DNA from: CAYUWG01 sp964448285
GTDB taxonomy: Bacteria > Bacteroidota > Ignavibacteria > SZUA-365
Assembly: GCA_964448285.1 (NCBI GenBank)
Contig: CAYUWG010000035.1
Location: 1 to 37,935 of the forward strand
Length of the DNA stretch: 37,935 nucleotides
Direction of reading: 5' to 3'
Numbering within the stretch: position 1 is the stretch's first letter; the number at the start of each line of letters is the position of its first letter. Both the position numbers and the translations under genes were made by a program. Shown here in pieces: positions 30,647-37,935 of the stretch. The notes under the pieces were generated by a model. It had not been told where the DNA came from, ran no database searches, and saw only the letters and a program-made list of their open reading frames with translations.

Positions 30647-32017
30647 ATGAAATATCGAATCATACTCTTCGGATTGTTGGCATTCTCAATTGCTCTCAAG
30701 GCGCAGCAGTTCAATGTCTCGATGAAGCCAGGAGATGTGCGGGTGTACAGACTTCCCAACTTTGAGGAATTCATGGTTTCCGTGAAAAATGTTTTGCGAG
30801 AAGTCGTTGATGTTACTCCAATCAATAAAGATGACATTCAAGATACTGTCTTGGTTCGATTCCCGAGTGCGTTCATTCCGTTTGACACGGAGTTTTATCC
30901 CTTATTAAATGTGAATGTATGCCAAACGGTTAGTGGATCAGGAATCCTTATCGAAACCACCGATCAAGGAGGTCGGTGGTATGAAAAGTGTCCCCTTAGC
31001 CCGCCAGTTCTCGATACGATGACGCTTTCAGGGCGGAATGGACGGATCATGGTACAAGTTAAAAGACGCTTCGACACAACGGTTTTTGGAATGAATGTCC
31101 CTGCGTTTACCGTGTCTTTATCAGGGAACCGCGAAGTGACTGTTGCTGATCAGTTTGGCATTCTGAGGGTAAAGACCGACCAAGGTGAGAGCAGGCTGAT
31201 TCGGGCATCGTTAGCTGGACGGGAATACAACTATCCAAGCACGACAATAAATATTATGAAATTATGCGTTGGTGATGCAAGACACTACAAAACAAGAGAA
31301 TGGGATTGGATGGGCAACAATCGTGGGTCCTGGATATCATACGAGAATATCATGAAGGACACCATTCTTAATGGTAAGCGTTATTTCGTGGCTTCATCAG
31401 GACTGTTTTACAGAAATGATCCTACGGGACTTTACGTTTGGGACGCCTCGAACAACAAAGAGAACCTTAAAATGTCTGCATATCTTACCGTTGGCGATAT
31501 CTGGGGTAATGAGATGGTCATTGATACAGGAACTGTTACTTGGTACGAGAAGAAAAAAAAGTCATTGACGCTTGGCCGCTCCGGTTTCGATTATGTCTCA
31601 TCCAGGATTTTTTTAGAAGATATTGGCTTCTATTCCGAGGATCAAAGCAATCTCGGATTCTGGCGAAGAGGCAAAATCTTGGAATATCTCAAACACTGCG
31701 GTCAAACTTTCGGCACACCCCTTCTTTCAGAGAATCCGATCACCGTCGCCCATTTTTCACTCTCCCATCCATACCCGAATCCCATATCCTCAACTCTCGA
31801 CAAAGTGACGATCGCGTTCACGCTTCCTTCTTCTACTCAAGTCCTGGTAGAGGTTTATGATATCCTTGGCCGGAAGATCAGAACGATCACTGACGGTTTT
31901 TTCCCATCCGGCAGCAATAGAATCCTGATTCCGACTCGAGACCTGCAGCCGGGAATGTATCTCACATTCATCCGCACTTCGTCAGGAATTCTGTCGCAGA
32001 AGATCATCGTCGAGTAA
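30647..32017 (+). CDS. Secreted protein with T9SS sorting domain
   Basis: 456 residues. The N-terminal signal peptide MKYRIILFGLLAFSIALKAQ ends at a typical AQQ cleavage region. Residues 20-370 form a beta-rich region I do not recognise, including RVYRLPNFEEF and GDIWGNE. The last ~80 residues are a T9SS type A domain: LSHPYPNPISSTLDKVTIAFTL, VYDILGRKIRTI, LQPGMYLTFIRT and QKIIVE. It would be exported to the periplasm by Sec and across the outer membrane by T9SS, then attached to the surface or released. GGAGG just upstream of ATG 30647 supports the start. It is divergent from the frameshifted T9SS gene. Confidence 0.82.
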   Translation: MKYRIILFGLLAFSIALKAQQFNVSMKPGDVRVYRLPNFEEFMVSVKNVLREVVDVTPINKDDIQDTVLVRFPSAFIPFDTEFYPLLNVNVCQTVSGSGILIETTDQGGRWYEKCPLSPPVLDTMTLSGRNGRIMVQVKRRFDTTVFGMNVPAFTVSLSGNREVTVADQFGILRVKTDQGESRLIRASLAGREYNYPSTTINIMKLCVGDARHYKTREWDWMGNNRGSWISYENIMKDTILNGKRYFVASSGLFYRNDPTGLYVWDASNNKENLKMSAYLTVGDIWGNEMVIDTGTVTWYEKKKKSLTLGRSGFDYVSSRIFLEDIGFYSEDQSNLGFWRRGKILEYLKHCGQTFGTPLLSENPITVAHFSLSHPYPNPISSTLDKVTIAFTLPSSTQVLVEVYDILGRKIRTITDGFFPSGSNRILIPTRDLQPGMYLTFIRTSSGILSQKIIVE

Positions 32018-32095
32018 GCTTTTCTTTCCCCACACGGATGAAAATGGTCATATTGGACAGCCATTTCCGGCATCGCGTCGGATGGTTCGTTGCCT

Positions 32096-33376
32096 ATGTG
32101 GTCATTCATTTATAACGCTGTCGGAATACCCCTTCTGTGGATTGGGATTCACGCGATGGCGCTCGTAAGCAGGAAAGTCCGGCGAGCGCTGCGGGGCCGG
32201 AAAGGTTTGCTTGATGCGCTGTCGAAGAGGCTCGAATCTTTACAGGGATCGCCGCGATTGTGGGTACACGCCTCATCGATGGGTGAATTCGAACAAGCGA
32301 AACCCATCATCGAACGTCTCAAAGCGATCAATCCGGACATCGTGATCATCGCTTCCTTCTTCTCTCCTTCCGGCTATGCGAACAACATCCGCTATCCTTT
32401 TGTGGATGCCGTCACATACATCCCGTTCGATTCGCTCAGCCGGGCGCGCGCATTTCTCGACGTATTGAAACCCGATGCGGCAACGTTCATCCGCTATGAT
32501 GTCTGGCCGAATCATCTCTGGGAGTGCAATCGACACGGCATCCCATCTCTCCTGACGAACGCAACGCTTCGGAGCAACTCCCCGCGCTTGTGGCCGGTCT
32601 CCCGCACGTTTCACCGAAACGTCTTCCAGACGCTGCGCGCTATCCTCACCATCTCCGAGGCAGACGCAGAGCGATTCCGTCGATTCGGTTTGGAGCAGAT
32701 GGACATTCGGGCAATTGGAGACACTCGATACGATCGCGTCCAGCTTCGTGCGATGCAAGCGCGAAGCACTCCCCTCCTTCCGGAGAGCATGACGGGTGGG
32801 AAGAAGATCCTCGTCGCGGGAAGCAGTTGGTCGGAAGATGAGGAGGTTTTGATTCCCGTATTGCAAAAGCTCTTTCAGCACGAGCCGGATCTCCTCTGCA
32901 TCATCGTGCCGCACGAACCGACGGTCGCCTCGATTGAAGCGCTCGAATACAAAATGAACGGCATTTCATCGATTCGCTTTTCCCACGTCTCGCGATACGA
33001 CCACGAGCGCGTGATCCTCGTCGATAGCATCGGCATTTTACTTCAGCTTTACGCCTCGGCACACGTTGCGTTTGTCGGAGGAGGCTTCCGGAGCAACGTT
33101 CACAACACGTTGGAACCCGCGGCCTACGGGATTCCGGTGGTTTACGGACCGAAGATTTCCAACAGCCAGGAAGCGGCAGAGCTTGCTGAAAGCGGCGGCG
33201 GATTCGTCGTCCACAATCGTCGCGAACTGTACCGCACACTCCGTTTCCTTTTCGCCAATGATGAGCAGCGACGCGAAGAAGGGCAGGCATCGGAGGCATT
33301 CGTCACGGCTCGCACTGGCGCAACCGCGCGCATCGTTCAGGAAATCCTGCGCCATCTTCCCAAAAAGTCCACGTGA
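32096..33376 (+). CDS. waaA: 3-deoxy-D-manno-octulosonic acid (Kdo) transferase
   Basis: 426 residues from ATG 32096 (TTG 32090 gives two more). An N-terminal membrane anchor (FIYNAVGIPLLWIGIHAMALV) is followed by the GT30 N-lobe with HASSMGEFEQAKPI, whose Glu is the expected catalytic base. IIASFFSPSGY, DVWPNHLW and NATL follow. The C-lobe has GSSWSEDEEVLIPV, IIVPHEP and GGGFRSNVHNTLEPAAYGIPVVYGP, the CMP-Kdo-binding region. WaaA attaches Kdo to lipid A precursor at the inner membrane, which shows this organism makes LPS. The length is normal for the family. No other lipid A genes adjoin it. Confidence 0.93.
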   Translation: MWSFIYNAVGIPLLWIGIHAMALVSRKVRRALRGRKGLLDALSKRLESLQGSPRLWVHASSMGEFEQAKPIIERLKAINPDIVIIASFFSPSGYANNIRYPFVDAVTYIPFDSLSRARAFLDVLKPDAATFIRYDVWPNHLWECNRHGIPSLLTNATLRSNSPRLWPVSRTFHRNVFQTLRAILTISEADAERFRRFGLEQMDIRAIGDTRYDRVQLRAMQARSTPLLPESMTGGKKILVAGSSWSEDEEVLIPVLQKLFQHEPDLLCIIVPHEPTVASIEALEYKMNGISSIRFSHVSRYDHERVILVDSIGILLQLYASAHVAFVGGGFRSNVHNTLEPAAYGIPVVYGPKISNSQEAAELAESGGGFVVHNRRELYRTLRFLFANDEQRREEGQASEAFVTARTGATARIVQEILRHLPKKST

Positions 33377-33570
33377 ACTGTTCGGTAGTCATTCATGGCC
33401 GTACGAGTTCGAGACACGGCTTTTGAAAGTCGGAAAGCTTCCTATTCGATTTCCATGGCTGACAAGAGTGCAAATGTGGGCAAGCATCACTTCATCCTAT
33501 TCGATTGTCATTCATGCACCATCGCTGCGTAGAATGCAGCAAACAGATTATCTTCAAATCGGGAGTGCGC

Positions 33571-36500
33571 ATGTTTTCCAATACATCAACCTTCCTTCGA
33601 ATATTTACCTTGGCGCTGTTCATCAGCCTTGCGCTCGCGTGGACGCTGTCAGCGCAATCGATTCAAGAGATGTCGGCGTTCACCGCATCCAACGAACGTG
33701 CGATCCACAGAATTCAGCATGAGCGGGATTCACTCGCGGCAACGCGCGGTCTTCCCATTCTTCAGAGGCTCGATGACGGAACGCTGATGTATCTCGAACG
33801 CTTCATCGGCGGCCGGCCTCAGTACCTCATTCCGATGAACGCATTTACCGCCGCGTCAATCAGGACGGATATCACGCGTAAGAAATACGGCTTGACGGGA
33901 AAGGACGTGCTCATCGGTCAATGGGATTTCCTCGGCGTGTTCACGGATCATCCCGAATTGCAAGGTGGCCGCATCGTGCAAATGGACGGCGCGATACCGG
34001 ACACGGGCCGCGATCATGCGACTCATGTTTCGTGTACGCTCGCGGGAACGGGCATCAATCCGCTCGCGCAAGGGATGGCTTACGAAGGGCGTGTGCACTG
34101 CTACGATCTCACAGGAGGTGACACGTTCCGCATGGCAAACGAAGTCAGAGCGAACGACCTGCGTTTTTCGAATCATGCATATGGGAGCGCTGCGGGCTGG
34201 GTGCGGGGTACGTGGCATGGCGACACGCGCATTCATCGCACGATCGATTACAAATTCGGCTACTACGACTGGCGCGCATTGGATTGGGATTCGCTCTCCG
34301 TGCTTGCTCCGGAATACCTCATCGTGAAAGCCGTCGGAAACTACCGGGGAGAAGGCGGCCCGATACAACCGCCTCCGACGTTATTTCCTGAGAACAACGG
34401 TGGTAAAACCGGCTACGATTGCATTCCAACATTCGGCGTTGCAAAGAATCCCCTTGTCGTGGGTGCGGTCGATGCAAAGTTCGGGAACGCGATGACAACC
34501 TATACGGCATGGGGACCGACCGACGACGGGCGGATCAAACCGGATATCATGGCCCATGGCGATGCGGTCTATTCCGCTTCGCACACGGCTCCTACGAACA
34601 AGCCGAACGGCTATTCTTCGCTCTCCGGGTCATCCCAATCCGCAGCGGCGGTCACCGGTTCGCTCGCCGTGCTCCATGAATTACAGACACGCCTCGATCC
34701 TGCGATTCGTATGCGCGCTGCAACGTGGAAGGCTCTCCTCATGAACACCGCGGACGATTTCGGTACATCCGGTCCCGATTACCAATCCGGTTGGGGCGTC
34801 ATGAACACGGAGCGCGTCGCGGATTTACTCGTGCAACACAACCAGTGCGGCGGTTTCGTACACAACGATCTCCTCCTTCCGCAATCCGATTCGATCGTGC
34901 TTCGCGTCCGTGCAACGGGCGATACGCTGAAAGCGATGATCTGCTGGGTCGATCCACCGTCGATTCCTCATCCGCTCGATACGAACGCGATCAACAACCA
35001 AACTCCTTTCCTCATTCATGATCTCGACATGAGAGTGAGCGACGGAGCAACGACATTCCTTCCCTGGACATTGAAAGGGCTGAACGATCCCGCCGCGTCT
35101 GCAACGCCCGGTGATAACATTCTCGACAACGTCGAACAAGTCGTGGTCGCCTCGCCACAGCCCGCACAGGAATACACGATCAGGATCACACACAAAGGAA
35201 CGTTCCGGTATTCGCAACCTGTCTCACTCGTTGTTACGGGTATTTGTCGTCTGAAGGTAAGCGCCGGGAGTGACCTTACCATCTGCTCAGGAGATAGCGC
35301 TCGCTTGAATGCAATGGTCTCATGTTCCGATGGGCCATACACTTACGAGTGGTCACCTCGCGACTCGACGATCATCGATCCTTTCACTTCGAATCCGATT
35401 GTCCTGCTTCCCGGTGATGATTCGACGTCGCGGCAAAGAAGCTATTTCGTCGTGGTAAGGGATCGACACGGGTGTGAAATGCGCGACACGATATCAGTCA
35501 CTGTGCGCGAGGGGATTCGTCTGGTAACGAAGGATGCTGCTGCGTGCAAGGACGCGCCAGCAAGTCTTTCTGTAGAAGTCCAGGGAGGCAGACCGCCTTA
35601 TCGCTATCTCTGGGAGCCGTCGTTCGGTTTGAATGATCCGACGCTTCAGAATCCAACGGTCACGGTTACGACACCGATGACGTATCGTGTTACCGTTGAG
35701 GATGCAAATGGATGTATCGCCTCAGCAATTGCGAATGTCACGGTGCTTCCTCCGCCAGCGAAACCGGGCATCGTTCGCAGCGGAGATACGCTCACTGCGC
35801 CGCCGCTCTTTAGCTACCAATGGTATCTCGATGGACAACCGATCGCATCGGCGACATCACAGCAGTGGATTGCACGCCGCAGCGGATTTTATCAAGTCGA
35901 AGTGAGGGATGTCAACGGTTGCCCATCCATTTCCGACTCGATAAGAATCGATGTTCTCGCAGTCGTCACGTTGGACATGCCCCGGCTCTCCGGAGATGCG
36001 GGTTCGATCGTTCACGTTCCGATCCGGGTTCGTTCATCTTACATGCTTGAACAAGCCGGCGTCGATTCATGCACCATCACGGTTCGGTTCAGAAAGAACA
36101 TCCTGACGCCTGTGGGAACGACGCCACCCGGAGTGATCGATGGAACTGACAGGTTGCTTTCGCTCAGAGGAAAATGGGATTCGGGGAAAGCGACGCTTGC
36201 ATCGTTCGATTTACTCGCCATGCTCGGTGACGTGGAGGGAACGGAGTTGCATTTCGAACGCGTCGAATGGGATAGCGCCACAATCACAACCGTCACGATA
36301 GACGGCGGTTTCGACCTGCGTATTTGCCGTGACGGCGGTGTGCGCCTCTTCGATGGAAGCGCCGTGATGCAGATTCGCGGGAACTACCCCAATCCGTTCA
36401 ACTCGGAAACGGTGATCGAGCTTTCCGTCATCGAAGAGGGCTTGCACTCGGTGCTCGTGCTCGATGCGCGCGGCAATCGGGTTACGACATTGCTCGATGA

Positions 36501-36624
36501 AAGCATCCTTCCGGGTGATTACGTCTTGAGATTCGATGGAAGCACACTCGCATCCGGGCCATACTTCATCGTGATGATTACGCCGACTGCCGTCCGAACG
36601 TATCCGATGCGCTTGCTGAAGTGA
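33571..36624 (+). CDS. Secreted S8 subtilase-like protease with T9SS sorting domain
   Basis: 1017 residues from ATG 33571 (GGGAG upstream); the longer start at 33505 would spoil the signal peptide (FLRIFTLALFISLALAWTLSAQ). The S8 triad is visible but divergent: Asp119 (GQWDF), His149 (DHATHV, usually HGTHV) and Ser355 (SGSSQSAA, usually GTSMAAP). The oxyanion Asn257 is in AVGNYRG. After the catalytic domain there is a P-domain-like jelly roll (about 400-580). Two PKD/Ig-like repeats follow (SAGSDLTICSGDSARLNA; AACKDAPASLSVEV), then a cohesin-like region (LSGDAGSIVHVPIRV). The T9SS domain closes it (IRGNYPNPFNSETVI, GPYFIVM). It ends one base before the convergent mazG stop. Confidence 0.88.
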   Translation: MFSNTSTFLRIFTLALFISLALAWTLSAQSIQEMSAFTASNERAIHRIQHERDSLAATRGLPILQRLDDGTLMYLERFIGGRPQYLIPMNAFTAASIRTDITRKKYGLTGKDVLIGQWDFLGVFTDHPELQGGRIVQMDGAIPDTGRDHATHVSCTLAGTGINPLAQGMAYEGRVHCYDLTGGDTFRMANEVRANDLRFSNHAYGSAAGWVRGTWHGDTRIHRTIDYKFGYYDWRALDWDSLSVLAPEYLIVKAVGNYRGEGGPIQPPPTLFPENNGGKTGYDCIPTFGVAKNPLVVGAVDAKFGNAMTTYTAWGPTDDGRIKPDIMAHGDAVYSASHTAPTNKPNGYSSLSGSSQSAAAVTGSLAVLHELQTRLDPAIRMRAATWKALLMNTADDFGTSGPDYQSGWGVMNTERVADLLVQHNQCGGFVHNDLLLPQSDSIVLRVRATGDTLKAMICWVDPPSIPHPLDTNAINNQTPFLIHDLDMRVSDGATTFLPWTLKGLNDPAASATPGDNILDNVEQVVVASPQPAQEYTIRITHKGTFRYSQPVSLVVTGICRLKVSAGSDLTICSGDSARLNAMVSCSDGPYTYEWSPRDSTIIDPFTSNPIVLLPGDDSTSRQRSYFVVVRDRHGCEMRDTISVTVREGIRLVTKDAAACKDAPASLSVEVQGGRPPYRYLWEPSFGLNDPTLQNPTVTVTTPMTYRVTVEDANGCIASAIANVTVLPPPAKPGIVRSGDTLTAPPLFSYQWYLDGQPIASATSQQWIARRSGFYQVEVRDVNGCPSISDSIRIDVLAVVTLDMPRLSGDAGSIVHVPIRVRSSYMLEQAGVDSCTITVRFRKNILTPVGTTPPGVIDGTDRLLSLRGKWDSGKATLASFDLLAMLGDVEGTELHFERVEWDSATITTVTIDGGFDLRICRDGGVRLFDGSAVMQIRGNYPNPFNSETVIELSVIEEGLHSVLVLDARGNRVTTLLDESILPGDYVLRFDGSTLASGPYFIVMITPTAVRTYPMRLLK

Positions 36625-37416
36625 TCAGGGAAGCTTCTTCGCTTCTTCCCAATACCGGTCCATTTCTTCCAGCGATGTCATCGTGATATCCTTCTGCTGT
36701 TCCCGAAGCCGCTGTTCGATGTGACGGAAACGTCGTTCGAATTTCTGAATCGTCTTGCGCAGCGCATCCTCCGGGTTGATCCGGACGAAGCGCGCGTAGT
36801 TCACGAGCGAGAAAAGTAAATCGCCGAACTCTTCTTCGATCTCAGGCTGCGCTTTCGAGCCAATCGCCGAGCGAAGCTCCCGGATTTCTTCTTCCACTTT
36901 TTCCCACACCTGATCGCGGTGCGGCCAATCGAATCCAACCTTCGAAGCTTTATCCTGCATGCGATATGCACGAAGCAAGGCCGGCAGCACCGACGGTATT
37001 CCATCGATCACCGACTCCCTCCCTTCTTCCAATTTGATTTGCTCCCAGTTCTTCTTCACTTCATCGGAGTCGCTCACGACGACATCTGCGAAAATGTGCG
37101 GATGCCTCCTGATAAGTTTCTCGATGATCGAACGCAACACGTCGTCGATCGTGAAGCGGCCATCACCGCTTGCGATCTCCGCGTGAAACACCACGTGCAG
37201 GAGCAGGTCCCCGAGTTCGTTTCGCAATTCCTCGTAATCTTCGTGGTCGATTGCCTCGACGACTTCGTACGCTTCCTCGATGGTGTGTCCCTTGATCGAG
37301 TCGTGTGTCTGTTCGCGGTCCCAGGGGCATTCGACGCGAAGGCGTTTCATAACCGCTAATAAATCTTCGAAGGTGTAATGGCGGTGTTCAGTCATTGGCT
37401 CGCGTTCATTCTTCAT
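36625..37416 (-). CDS. mazG: Nucleoside triphosphate pyrophosphohydrolase MazG
   Basis: 263 residues, the length of E. coli MazG. There are two MazG domains. The first has CPWDREQTHDSIKGHTIEEAYEVVEAID and the metal-binding pattern EELRNELGDLLLHVVFHAEIA. The second has FDWPHRDQVWEKVEEEIRELRSA and EEEFGDLLFSLVNYARF. It hydrolyses NTPs to NMP and pyrophosphate, removing damaged nucleotides and affecting the stringent response. ATG 37416 is used; MTEHRHYTFEDLL at 37395 is an equally possible start closer to the family N-terminus. It is convergent with and directly adjacent to the subtilase gene, with no room for a separate terminator. Confidence 0.93.
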   Translation of the reverse strand: MKNEREPMTEHRHYTFEDLLAVMKRLRVECPWDREQTHDSIKGHTIEEAYEVVEAIDHEDYEELRNELGDLLLHVVFHAEIASGDGRFTIDDVLRSIIEKLIRRHPHIFADVVVSDSDEVKKNWEQIKLEEGRESVIDGIPSVLPALLRAYRMQDKASKVGFDWPHRDQVWEKVEEEIRELRSAIGSKAQPEIEEEFGDLLFSLVNYARFVRINPEDALRKTIQKFERRFRHIEQRLREQQKDITMTSLEEMDRYWEEAKKLP

Positions 37417-37466
37417 GAGGGCAAGGTAGAGAAGCGAAGAGCAAACGAAAAACGCGTCGTCCTTCG

Positions 37467-37935
37467 CTACCGCATCAGCGGAATGACGAGCATGGCGACG
37501 ACGAGCTGAAGTACGAAGAGCATCCCGCCGAAGAGAATGGCTTTCGGTCCGTAATGGATGAGATGTCGAAAGCGAATGCGAAGCCCGATTCCCGCCATCG
37601 CGACGATGAGAAAGAATTTTCCCACTTCTCTTAAAACGGGGATGACATGCACTTCATGCGGCATGAGTGAACCGATGATGCTGGCAAGAGCGAAGCCGTA
37701 GATGAAGCCGGGAATAGGGAATTTCTTTCTCGCACCATCCGCCGGAAGATGGAACAGAAACGATGCGCCGAGCACGAGCGGACCGAGGAATAGAATCCGC
37801 TGAAGTTTGACCAGCGTTGCAATCTCTCCCGCCTCTCTTCCGACGCTGAATCCTGCAGCGACGACCTGGCCGACCGCATTGAGAACACCCCCGATGAGAT
37901 ATCCCGCTTCCTGTGCACTGTATTGCAATGCGAGG
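37467..37935 (-). CDS. YeiH-family (UPF0324) putative sulfate export transporter, 3' part
   Basis: The frame is open to the right edge of the window, so only the C-terminal ~155 residues are present. They contain YLIGGVLNAVGQVVAAGFSVG, then several hydrophobic helices: LFLGPLVLGASFLFHL, IYGFALASIIGSL, FFLIVAMAGIGLRI and ILFGGMLFVLQLVVAMLVIP. GQVVAAG and the MAGIGLRI helix are typical of the YeiH family of inner-membrane proteins. Sulfate or sulfite export is only proposed for the family. It lies 50 bp upstream of mazG on the same strand. Confidence 0.88.
   Translation of the reverse strand, partial: LALQYSAQEAGYLIGGVLNAVGQVVAAGFSVGREAGEIATLVKLQRILFLGPLVLGASFLFHLPADGARKKFPIPGFIYGFALASIIGSLMPHEVHVIPVLREVGKFFLIVAMAGIGLRIRFRHLIHYGPKAILFGGMLFVLQLVVAMLVIPLMR

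Overview
The window looks like a chromosomal segment of a Gram-negative member of the Bacteroidota/Chlorobiota (FCB) lineage, plausibly Ignavibacteria- or Kapabacteria-like. The grounds are several secreted proteins with a C-terminal sorting domain of the type IX secretion system (T9SS), a Kdo transferase and a heptosyltransferase-like enzyme for LPS, FISUMP-domain lipoproteins, and a tmRNA whose tag ends in YALAA. Assignments come from reading motifs and comparing with remembered families; no database search was run. Most of the window is moderately GC-rich. Positions ~241-3020 are visibly AT-rich and look like an accessory island.

Layout. (1) 1-3041: two FISUMP genes, a HExxH metallopeptidase, a truncated lipoprotein and a small hypothetical gene. 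(2) 3042-10627, minus strand: an operon-like run for a three-subunit molybdenum hydroxylase (FAD, 2Fe-2S and Mo subunits), a class III CoA-transferase and a PLP aminotransferase. It is interrupted between the FAD and Fe-S genes by a ~1.54 kb insertion flanked by a perfect 20-bp direct repeat. The insertion carries a gmd 3' remnant fused in frame to a BNR/T9SS gene, plus the first 30 codons of a further gene. (3) 10624-11500: two tandem DUF559 units, one broken, with three copies of a strong GC-rich hairpin. (4) 11512-16339: a two-subunit B12-dependent acyl-CoA mutase with an unusual active site, divergent from a 3-hydroxyacyl-CoA dehydrogenase/crotonase fusion. (5) 16512-19340: a DUF932-like gene and an ARPP-1-like gene, divergent from a WYL regulator across a perfect palindrome. 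(6) 19474-24538: tmRNA, then a tightly overlapping minus-strand gene string (GT9, YgfZ, SDR, LOG, SirB1-like). (7) 24601-29092: a GT2 glycosyltransferase, divergent from an ATP-grasp / GCS2 ligase / M29 peptidase trio. (8) 29117-37935: a frameshifted T9SS gene, an intact T9SS protein, waaA, a large T9SS subtilase, mazG and a partial YeiH-type transporter.

How the genes may work together. The Mo-hydroxylase, CoA-transferase, B12 mutase and HAD/crotonase all fit catabolism of an acid through CoA thioesters, but the substrate cannot be read from sequence. The ARPP-1/DUF932/WYL cassette and the ATP-grasp/GCS2/M29 trio are the best candidates for little-described systems. The first resembles a WYL-controlled stress or defence cassette. 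The second resembles a small-peptide or amide ligase pathway with a matching peptidase.
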